Shown here: piece by piece, positions 57,478-64,000 of the stretch
Layout: each line of letters begins with the position of its first letter
Position numbering within the stretch: position 1 is the first letter of the stretch
From: JAWKZG01 sp041396125
GTDB lineage: Bacteria; Pseudomonadota; Gammaproteobacteria; Competibacterales; Competibacteraceae
Reading direction: 5' to 3'
DNA length: 64,000 nt
Assembly (NCBI GenBank): GCA_041396125.1
Contig: JAWKZG010000002.1
Span: 1-64,000 of the forward strand
Notes under the pieces: model-generated
What the model saw: only the letters and a program-made list of their open reading frames with translations
Databases searched by the model: none
Told to the model about the DNA's origin: nothing
Program-made: the position numbers and the translations under genes

Positions 57478-58053
57478 TCACAGGTTCCGCAGTATACGCT
57501 GGTGCAGGGCGTGTCGTTCGAAATCGTGATCAGGCTGGCTTTCGATGCCGTCGATATGATCGATGTAGTCAGCAGGCAGTCTGTGATAACGCGCGCCACT
57601 GACCACCAGCGCGTGATACCAGCTAAAAGGGCGCAGCGTATCGTCAATATGGTCGGGTTGTGCCACGTAACAGAAACCGGGCAGCTCAGCCGGACAATCC
57701 TGTCCAGCAGTTGCCAGCGTGCGCAGTTGGAAGGTCGTCACCTGATAACCGTGTCCCAGCCCCTCGGCGCTGTCCAGTAGCGGTTTTTCATGGGCCAGCA
57801 TGCGATAAAGCGCACCAATGACGCGATCGGCTGGGTTGTCTGTGCGCCATATATTGCATTTGCCGGAGCCGTCGCGGCCGCGTTTGTGAAAGCGCAGCTG
57901 ATGCCCTGGCAGTACCGCAGGCGCGACCGGCTGACTGGACGGAACCCGCAATTGCAGCCGGTGCGGATGCAAATTGGAGCCGTAAGCAAAATAGAACAGG
58001 TGCTGACCGTCTGCTGACGGTGATGGCGTAGACAAGGCTGGATGTTCCAACAA
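57478..58053 (-). CDS. gamma-glutamylcyclotransferase-like protein
   Basis: 191 residues. The GGCT/AIG2-type fold begins with FYFAYGSNLHPHRLQLR, with the substrate-loop glutamate likely in LLDSAEGLGHGY. Proteins with this start usually act on gamma-glutamyl or related amines; the exact reaction is open. It lies 10 bases after the YtoQ-type gene in the same direction, so they may share a transcript. Confidence 0.85.
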   Translation of the reverse strand: MLEHPALSTPSPSADGQHLFYFAYGSNLHPHRLQLRVPSSQPVAPAVLPGHQLRFHKRGRDGSGKCNIWRTDNPADRVIGALYRMLAHEKPLLDSAEGLGHGYQVTTFQLRTLATAGQDCPAELPGFCYVAQPDHIDDTLRPFSWYHALVVSGARYHRLPADYIDHIDGIESQPDHDFERHALHQRILRNL

Positions 58054-58063
58054 AAGCAGGCGC

Positions 58064-58504
58064 TTATTTCAAGGTGATGTATTTTAAAATTTCGACTACC
58101 TGTTCGGTCGTCTGCGCCCAGGCCATCGCGGCGGCATCGACTTCTTTCAGGGCATGCACAATGTTTTCATCGTGCAGGGTGATATACGGTTTGCCCAGGG
58201 CCGCGCAGTAGCCGGCATCGAAAGCGGCGTTCCATTGCTTATATTTATCACCAAAGCGCACGACCACCAGGTCACTGTTCTGGATTAAGGTCTTCGTGCG
58301 GATTGCGTTTACTTTGGACGATTTATGATCACGCCAGAAGCCGTTGGATTCCGCCCCTAGCACATCGCCCGCAGCATCGCTGGCGGGATGGTCGGTAACA
58401 GCCGAGGTAAAGGTGACCGGTAATTTGTATTCAGCGGCACCGATGCTGATTTGATCGCGCCAGTTGGTGTGAATTTCGCCGGATAAATAGACGGTCCAGT
58501 TCAT
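58064..58504 (-). CDS. YtoQ family protein
   Basis: 146 residues starting MNWTVYLSGEIHTNWRDQI, with a conserved middle (LGAESNGFWRDHKSSKVNA), SDLVVVRFGDKYKQWNAAFD and LGKPYITLHD. YtoQ proteins resemble nucleoside 2-deoxyribosyltransferase-like folds but have no established function. Confidence 0.9.
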   Translation of the reverse strand: MNWTVYLSGEIHTNWRDQISIGAAEYKLPVTFTSAVTDHPASDAAGDVLGAESNGFWRDHKSSKVNAIRTKTLIQNSDLVVVRFGDKYKQWNAAFDAGYCAALGKPYITLHDENIVHALKEVDAAAMAWAQTTEQVVEILKYITLK

Positions 58505-58637
58505 GGTTAGCCTTTAATATGAAGAGTTAGAGGGAATGCCGGGGTATTTTGATAAGAGAGTATTTTGACAAAAAAAAGGGGCACCGCACAAACTGCGGAT
58601 TTCTGTCACTGGCCTGTGCCGCTGATGCGTTTTACCG

Positions 58638-58913
58638 TTAACTGAGTGCCGGGGGCAGGGACGAGGCCGTTGTCGTCGGGTAGTCAGGCGTATTGGATTG
58701 GTCAGTAATCTGCTCATCACAGGGCCGCTGCAGAAAGCGCCAGGACGTGTTGTTAAGCACTTTTTCGCAGCGTGCCAGCTGCGGACCATTAGGTGTTTGC
58801 AGGCAGATAATCTGGCCTTCGTAGGCCACCACGCCTTTGCTGCGACAACTGCACTCGGGCGCGCCAAAGCTCAGCGCCGGTAACAGGCATAAAATCGCAA
58901 TTACACGTTTCAT
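58638..58913 (-). CDS. small secreted cysteine-containing protein
   Basis: 91 residues with a signal peptide (MKRVIAILCLLPALSFG) and four cysteines in ECSCRSKGV, QIICLQT and ARCEKVL, plus one in RPCDEQI. Function unknown. Confidence 0.65.
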   Translation of the reverse strand: MKRVIAILCLLPALSFGAPECSCRSKGVVAYEGQIICLQTPNGPQLARCEKVLNNTSWRFLQRPCDEQITDQSNTPDYPTTTASSLPPALS

Positions 58914-59109
58914 AAAGTTTTTTATAGCACACTATGGCAGGTGCTGCGAGGTAAATCCTGCCCGGAAAAGATCGTTTTTCGACCTTCCAAAGTTATTCTA
59001 CAGCGCTTTTGCTGCTTTGCAATAAATTATCGACCTGACGCAGCAAGTCCGCTAAGCTGAGGGCTCCATCCAATGGTTTTGAGCTGCGCCCGGTGCGCGA
59101 ATCCATAGC

Positions 59110-60288
59110 GTGAGTGCCACTTTGTCCGAGTCAATATTCTTCTCCTTATTTCTGATTTTCACTGGTGCTGCGATCCTGGCGACCGTGGCTTTATTCGCCC
59201 GTCAGGCGCTGCCGGTAGCGTATATCGCGCTGGGAGTGTTGATCGGACCTTACGGGGTTAGTGTATTGACCGATCCGGACCTGATCCGGCAGATGTCCGA
59301 GATCGGAATTATTTTTTTATTGTTTTTGCTGGGGTTGGATCTGACCCCGCAGGAACTGCTGCACATGCTGCGCAAAACAACCGTTATCACTCTGAGCAGT
59401 GCGCTGGTGTTTGCGCTGATGGGGTTTGTGGTGGCCTACGGATTTGGTTTTGCCTGGGCGGAATGCCTGCTGGTCGGCGGCGCGATGATGTTTTCCAGCA
59501 CCATTATTGGTCTGAAGCTGCTGCCCACCACGGCCTTACACCATCAGCATATGGGTGAAATCATTATTGCCGTGCTGCTGCTGCAGGATTTGCTGGCTAT
59601 CGCACTATTGCTGGTGATCGGCGGCTTCGGCGGCGAGGGGTTTTCCTGGCAGAGTCTGGGTTTGCTGCTGGTGGCCTTACCGGCACTGGCTCTGTTTGCC
59701 TTCGCTTTCGAACGCTATGTGTTGATCAAACTGATCCGTAAATTTAATAAAATCCGTGAATATATTTTCCTGATGGCGATCGGTTGGTGCCTGGGAGTTG
59801 CGGAGTTGGCAACGCTGCTCGGCTTGTCGCATGAGATCGGTGCGTTTATTGCCGGGGTCGCGCTGGCAACCAGTCCGATTGCAGTGTATATCGCCGAAAG
59901 CCTGCGACCGCTGCGGGATTTTTTTCTGGTCCTGTTTTTCGTGTCGCTCGGGGCAGGTTTCGATCTGGGGGTTGTCAGTCAGGTATTGCTGCCGGCTTTC
60001 ATCCTGGCCACCCTGATGATGCTCGGCAAACCCTGGGTATTTCGCTGGCTGCTGGTCTGGTCTGGCGAATCCAGTAAACTGGGGCTGGAAGTTGGTGTGC
60101 GGCTGGGGCAGGTCAGTGAATTCTCGCTGCTGATTGCCGTACTGGCCTGGCAGTCAGGTCTGCTGTCGGAGGCCGGCTCGTTTCTGATTCAAGCCACGAC
60201 GCTGCTGACCTTTATCGCATCGACCTATTATGTGGTCTTGAATTATCCCACGCCGGTAGCGGTTTCTGATCGCTTAAGAAGGGATTAA
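59110..60288 (+). CDS. CPA2-type cation:proton antiporter (KefB/YbaL membrane domain)
   Basis: 392 residues, starting at a GTG. About twelve membrane segments with the Na+/H+ exchanger layout (YIALGVLIGPYGVSVL, GIIFLLFLLGLDLTPQELL, GGAMMFSSTIIGLKLLP, EIGAFIAGVALATSPIAVYI). There is no C-terminal TrkA-N domain, so it is shorter than KefB/KefC. It probably exchanges K+ or Na+ for H+; the ion is not deducible. Confidence 0.92.
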   Translation: MSATLSESIFFSLFLIFTGAAILATVALFARQALPVAYIALGVLIGPYGVSVLTDPDLIRQMSEIGIIFLLFLLGLDLTPQELLHMLRKTTVITLSSALVFALMGFVVAYGFGFAWAECLLVGGAMMFSSTIIGLKLLPTTALHHQHMGEIIIAVLLLQDLLAIALLLVIGGFGGEGFSWQSLGLLLVALPALALFAFAFERYVLIKLIRKFNKIREYIFLMAIGWCLGVAELATLLGLSHEIGAFIAGVALATSPIAVYIAESLRPLRDFFLVLFFVSLGAGFDLGVVSQVLLPAFILATLMMLGKPWVFRWLLVWSGESSKLGLEVGVRLGQVSEFSLLIAVLAWQSGLLSEAGSFLIQATTLLTFIASTYYVVLNYPTPVAVSDRLRRD

Positions 60289-60314
60289 TCCCGTAATCAA
60301 AAAAAGGGGGAGCC

Positions 60315-61762
60315 GTGTCTAGCGCTATCATCTGGCTGCGACGCGACCTGCGTTTGCACGATAATCCGGCCTGGTATTACGCAGCACAGGCACATGACAC
60401 GGTGATCCCTGTCTATATCCACGCACCGGACGAAGAATCACCCTGGCAGCCGGGTGCCGCCAGTCGCTGGTGGCTGCATCACAGTCTGCAGTCATTGCAG
60501 GTGGCGTTACGGGAACGCGGTGAGCCACTCATCATTCGCCAGGGCGACAGCCTGACGCAATTGCGGTCGCTGCTCGAAGCCAGTCAGGCCGACGCCGTGT
60601 ACTGGAACCCGCTTGTATGATCCGGCGACCCGCAGCCGCGATCAGCAGATCAAGCAGGCCCTGCGCGGAGGGGCTGGCAGGCAGACAGTTTTAACAGCGC
60701 GCTGTTATGGGAACCGTGGACCGTCAAAACCCGGGCGGGCGAACCGTATAAAGTGTTTACGCCGTTCTGGAAAGCCGCTGTTGCCGACACTTGCCAACGT
60801 CTCCGCTGGCCGCACCGGATGTGTTAGCCCCACCTGCTAATGATGTGCTTAATCAATTGGCCAGCCTGCCACTGGAAGCGTTGGAATTACGGCCAAAAAT
60901 AAGCTGGGATGGTGGATTGCAGAGTAGCTGGCAAGTGGGCGAAACTGGTGCCTGGACGCGGCTGGAACAGGTCTGCGAGCAGGTTGTGGATGATTACAGC
61001 AACACCCGCAATCTACCGGCGCTGGACGGGGTGTCGAGGCTGTCGCCTTATCTGCATTTTGGTGAGCTGTCACCGCGCCAGATCTGGCAGGCCGTCGCCG
61101 AGCGTTTTGACGGTACCCCGTTGGAACATCTGTCCTCTGCTGCCTATCTGCGCGAACTGGGTTGGCGGGAGTTTGCCCATCACGTGCTGTTTTACTGGCC
61201 GGAATCACCCGTACAAGCAATGAATGAACGCTTTCGGGCCATGCCCTGGCGGCAGGATTACGCCGCTGATCTGGAGCGCTGGCAGCGCGGTCGCACAGGT
61301 ATTCCGTTGGTGGATGCCGGGATGCGCGAACTCTGGCAGACCGGCTGGATGCATAATCGGGTACGCATGATTGTCGCTTCGTTTTTGAGCAAGAATCTGC
61401 TGATTCCCTGGCAGGAAGGCACGCGCTGGTTCTGGGATACGCTGGTTGATGCCGATCTGGCTAATAACAGCATGGGCTGGCAATGGACGGCCGGCTGTGG
61501 CGTCGATGCTGCACCGTATTTCAGAGTATTTAACCCGGTACGGCAAGGCAAACAATTTGACCCGAACGGTGATTACGTCCGCCGCTGGGTGCCGGAACTG
61601 GCCGCTGTGCCGACACGCTGGGTGCATCAACCCTGGAATTTGCCAGCTGAGCAGCAGCGACAAGCCAAATTTCAGCCGGGCGTGAATTATCCATTGCCTA
61701 TCGTCGACCTTGCCACCAGTCGCAAGCGGGCATTGGGCGCTTATGATCAGATTAAGGGTTAG
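60315..61762 (+). pseudogene. phrB: deoxyribodipyrimidine photolyase, frame broken
   Basis: About 480 residues. N-terminal photolyase domain (SSAIIWLRRDLRLHDNPAW) is in frame to about 60610. It then shifts (DPATRSRDQQIKQALR in the next frame), with further shifts near 60680 and 60790, after which the FAD domain continues unbroken. That part has WDGGLQSSWQVGE, LSPYLHFGELSPRQIW, ELGWREFAHHVLFY, the MHNRVRMIVASFLSKNLLIP block and the NNSMGWQWTAGCGVDAAPYF block that line the FAD pocket. It repairs UV cyclobutane dimers with light. Preserved residues on both sides of each break suggest sequencing error. Confidence 0.9.
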
Positions 61763-61801
61763 GGCTCGGTTCTTGACGCTATAGCTTTGCTGTCCTACAT
61801 T

Positions 61802-61825
61802 CCGTTATTACATACGTTATAACGG
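61802..61825 (+). promoter_or_regulatory. palindrome upstream of the AbrB-Doc operon
   Basis: CCGTTAT, 10-base spacer, ATAACGG: a perfect 7-bp inverted repeat ending 9 bases before the antitoxin start, suited to autoregulation by the antitoxin. Confidence 0.6.
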
Positions 61826-61834
61826 TGATGCGTC

Positions 61835-62059
61835 ATGCTGAAAGTAAAAATCACGCCGGTTGGCAATTCAATGGGAATATTGCTTCCCAAAGAAGCCTTA
61901 GCCAAGCTAAAAGTTGAGCGTGGTGACACGCTCTATCTGGTAGAAAGTCCGGAAGGTTACACCTTAACGCCCTACGAGCAGGACTTTGAGCAGCAAATGG
62001 AAGCAGCCGAAAGTCTGATGAAGCGTTACAAAAACACGCTGCGCGAATTAGCCAAATAA
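61835..62059 (+). CDS. AbrB/MazE family antitoxin
   Basis: 74 residues. The swapped-hairpin AbrB start MLKVKITPVGNSMGILLPKE is clear, and the rest (ERGDTLYLVESPEGYTL, then an acidic/helical tail) fits the addiction-module antidote type. It is three bases from the Doc gene and probably autoregulates through the palindrome upstream. Confidence 0.9.
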   Translation: MLKVKITPVGNSMGILLPKEALAKLKVERGDTLYLVESPEGYTLTPYEQDFEQQMEAAESLMKRYKNTLRELAK

Positions 62060-62062
62060 GCC

Positions 62063-62452
62063 ATGCGTGAACCACGCTGGTTGCTGGAAAGTGTTGTATT
62101 GGCAATACACACGATGCTGCTGGAGGCGCATGGCGGAGAAGGCGGTATCAGAGACCAGGATATGCTCGCCTCCGCACTCGCACGTCCCAGAAATAAATAT
62201 GCGTATGAGGATGATTGCAGTCTGTTTGATTTGGCAGCCGCGTATAGTTTCGGGCTGGCCAAGAACCATCCCTTCATCGATGGCAATAAGCGAACAGCGT
62301 TTTTGTGCGGCACGCTGTTGCTTGAGTTAAACGGCTTAAAATTCACAGCGACCGAGCCAGACGCCGCGCTGACCTTTGAAGGTCTTGCCGCCGGAACCTT
62401 GAGCGAAACTGATCTCACGGCGTGGTTTGAGTTGAATTCTGGCAGGGTGTGA
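62063..62452 (+). CDS. doc: Doc-type Fic toxin
   Basis: 129 residues. The Fic/Doc core motif is HPFIDGNKRTAF (H69 to R77). Doc kinases phosphorylate EF-Tu; this protein has the Doc size and N-terminal block MLLEAHGGEGGIRDQDML. It is paired here with an AbrB-like antidote rather than Phd, a recurrent alternative in bacteria. Confidence 0.93.
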   Translation: MREPRWLLESVVLAIHTMLLEAHGGEGGIRDQDMLASALARPRNKYAYEDDCSLFDLAAAYSFGLAKNHPFIDGNKRTAFLCGTLLLELNGLKFTATEPDAALTFEGLAAGTLSETDLTAWFELNSGRV

Positions 62453-62604
62453 TGCTGGCATTCCATTGAGTCGTTACCCACTCGAACGATAAGCTCTCTG
62501 CGTTAGCGCATCCTGGTGTGCTACCCAGCTACTTATGCTGGAATTGCGTGTTTCTTCATGCCAGTGTTTGGGGCTATTCGCTTCAATGTTAGTCCAACTC
62601 ATTA

Positions 62605-63485
62605 GACCTCTTGCAAAAGTCATGAGTAGAGCAAGAACCGGTTATAGAGTCCCGCAATTAAGTTCACCCGCAGTGCAAACCGCCGACAGCGGTTACGATA
62701 ACGTTCAGCCAAAATGCTAAATATTTTCAACGAGCGAATCACATGCTCAACCTTGATGCGCACCCGCGCCAGGGCGCGATTATAGGCGCGCTGCTCCTCA
62801 TCCAGCGGGCGGTATTGCGTCGCTTTGAACGGCAGCCAGGTTAGCGCATGAAGCTGTTGCAACCCCTGATAGCCCATGTCCGCGCCGCAGTGGGTGCGCT
62901 CATTCAAGCGCAGCGGTTGCTGGGTAGACAGTGCTCTGTCATGGCACGAGCCGGGCACCAAGGCACTCGACAACACCACCTCGCTGTGCGATTCGATCAG
63001 CAGCAGAGCCTTGAGGCTGTGGCGCTTTTTCTTGCCGCTAGAGTAGCGGTGCTGTTTTTTTTAGGGCGCTCAATCGGGGTCTCGGTGGCATCGAGTAATA
63101 CCAGTTCCAAACCCTCGCCCAGTTGCAGTGCCCGGTGGCGGCTGGGCAGGTTAAAGCGCCCCGAGTCCAGCAAGCGCCGTTCCACCTTGCTCACGATCCG
63201 CTGGGCAGTGGATTCATACCCCCAAAGCACGCCCCAACATGAAACAATGTGCGATACTCACGCCAGTACTGCAGCGTCAGCAGCAGTTGATCGGCCACCG
63301 ACAGCTCACTGGGTCGTCCCGGCTTACGTTTGGTCTGCTCGGCTGCTTCCAGCACCTCTACCATCTCGTCAAACAGCATACATTTAACACCACAGTAGCG
63401 TTTGAATGCCGCGTCACTAAAATCTATCAGTTGTTCGTATTTCATGCTTTTTACATGAGGGGTAAATCTACTTTTGTTAGAGGCC
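62605..63485. mobile_element. IS5-family-like insertion sequence
   Basis: About 880 bp bounded by imperfect terminal inverted repeats: GACCTCTTGCAAAAGT at 62605-62620 against the complement of 63470-63485 (13 of 16 match). It holds one transposase gene. The direct repeats of the target are not clear at the ends. Confidence 0.8.
62620..63445 (-). pseudogene. IS5-family transposase, frame broken
   Basis: DDE-type transposase read from MKYEQLIDFSDAAFKRYCG (start at 63445). The N-terminal helix-turn-helix (KRKPGRPSELSVADQLLLTL) is followed in another frame by LELVLLDATETPIERPKK with the first catalytic aspartate. A third frame begins VLSSALVPGSCHDRALS and carries ADMGYQGLQQLHALTWLPFK, then the last acid in VRIKVEHVIRSLKIF. 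Shifts lie near 63235, 63055 and 62990. The A/T runs at these points may be slippery sites or errors. Confidence 0.82.
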
Positions 63486-63602
63486 AATTAATTGTGATCG
63501 CAAGCTGATGGGCTTGCAAATTACCACAGCACCATCAGACTTTTTGATAATTACCAGATTCATTCGTAAATTCAATTTTTTCAATCAACAAATAGTATAA
63601 AC

Positions 63603-64000
63603 TTATTTTTTACCTTCCATGGCGTAATTATATCGCTGTTCAAGAACTTCTCGAACAGTCAGAAACAAATCTATTAGTTCTCGTTGCTGAGAAGTTGTTG
63701 CAGTGTGTAGCTTGAGTGATGAAACTTGTTGTAGATCAGTTATTCCAGAATTATTTTTCGGGCGATAAATGAATTCTCTAGCAGTTATCCCTGTCTTCAG
63801 TGATTCAAATTGTTGTGAAAACCATTCTACCCAAACTAGCTTCAATAGCGGCGCTATTGACGGTTTTGGTGATTTTCTATTTAGAGCTTTAATAGTCCAT
63901 TTTTTAAAACCTAAAGAAACCTTACCTTTCTCTTGGATAGGAGTTGCCGGAAGAAATACAGCAGATGTTTGAGAAGGTTCAATTACACCGTAAACGGCTA
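63603..64000 (-). CDS. unknown protein, N-terminal part outside window
   Basis: The frame is open from the right edge to a stop at 63603 (at least 131 residues). Readable text includes VFLPATPIQEKGKVSLGFKK, SIAPLLKLVWVEWFSQQFES and a Q/T-rich section TATTSQQRELIDLFLTVREV. No domain recognised. Base composition is more AT-rich than its neighbours beyond the IS element, which may indicate acquired DNA. Confidence 0.5.
   Translation of the reverse strand, partial: AVYGVIEPSQTSAVFLPATPIQEKGKVSLGFKKWTIKALNRKSPKPSIAPLLKLVWVEWFSQQFESLKTGITAREFIYRPKNNSGITDLQQVSSLKLHTATTSQQRELIDLFLTVREVLEQRYNYAMEGKK

Noticed and set aside
62590..63500. Target-site duplication flanking the IS element
   Set aside because: Flanking bases at both ends (TTA on the left, AATTA on the right) do not form a clear direct repeat of one length.
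1..64000. CRISPR arrays, tRNA or rRNA genes
   Set aside because: No regularly spaced repeats, cloverleaf-like segments with CCA ends or rRNA conserved stretches were noticed while reading; a dedicated search was not possible.

Overview
The window looks like a chromosomal segment of a moderately GC-rich gammaproteobacterium. The order purM-purN-DUF3108 divergent from an AI-2E permease and hda is a typical gammaproteobacterial neighbourhood. The SHP/diheme cytochrome/cytochrome b561 cluster, FmdA-AmiS-FmdB, and CPA2, photolyase and L,D-transpeptidase genes fit a free-living respiratory proteobacterium. I cannot name the genus. No rRNA, tRNA, CRISPR array or prophage was seen, and no stretch over 300 bases lacks a gene.

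Layout. 0-5.6 kb: housekeeping (Mrp, dcd, purN/purM, AI-2E permease, hda). 5.8-13.1 kb: accessory metabolism: two MFS carriers, a cytosolic-type reductive dehalogenase with a broken frame, a MetE-core methyltransferase and a cystathionine synthase/lyase-type enzyme. 13.1-21.8 kb: an Lrp regulator, then a signalling and amide-use block: an NCS1 permease fused to a histidine kinase, overlapping a receiver-EAL protein whose EAL motifs are degenerate, a divergent LuxR-type regulator, and fmdA-amiS-fmdB ending in a strong terminator. 21.9-30.4 kb: an enolase-superfamily enzyme, scattered peptide-ABC genes interleaved with panC and lrgAB, three small unknown genes and a CoA-ester lyase. 30.5-35.7 kb: a roughly 1450-residue TIR-CHAT-NTPase-TPR protein followed by a Phd/PIN toxin-antitoxin pair. 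35.8-44.7 kb: a HAD hydrolase, a secreted trypsin-like protease with a directly following RND adaptor/pump pair, DUF1223 and DUF938. 44.7-51.0 kb: DUF302, a cupin, an ABC-type ATPase/FtsX permease/HlyD export operon and a methyltransferase. 51.2-54.9 kb: SHP cytochrome, diheme cytochrome, cytochrome b561 and a two-component pair. 55-64 kb: MocR regulator, L,D-transpeptidase, small conserved genes, CPA2 antiporter, photolyase, an AbrB/Doc toxin-antitoxin pair, one IS5-like element and a gene running off the right edge.

The most interesting unit is the 14.0-21.7 kb block. A transporter-like sensor kinase with a cysteine-rich linker, a response regulator with a probably non-catalytic EAL domain and a LuxR-type protein stand beside a formamidase, an amide/urea channel and a zinc-ribbon protein. 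This suggests a circuit that senses and uses short-chain amides or a related N-compound. The TIR-CHAT-NTPase-TPR protein is the best candidate for a defence or regulated-death function.

A strong caveat concerns sequence quality. Many genes, including the usually conserved panC and the photolyase, carry single-base frameshifts concentrated in patches (about 5.8-9.2, 23-25, 32.4-33.9, 36.6-43.9 and 52.5-54.9 kb). Protein similarity continues in the next frame on both sides of each shift. I read most of these as consensus errors rather than true gene decay, but sequence alone cannot settle it.
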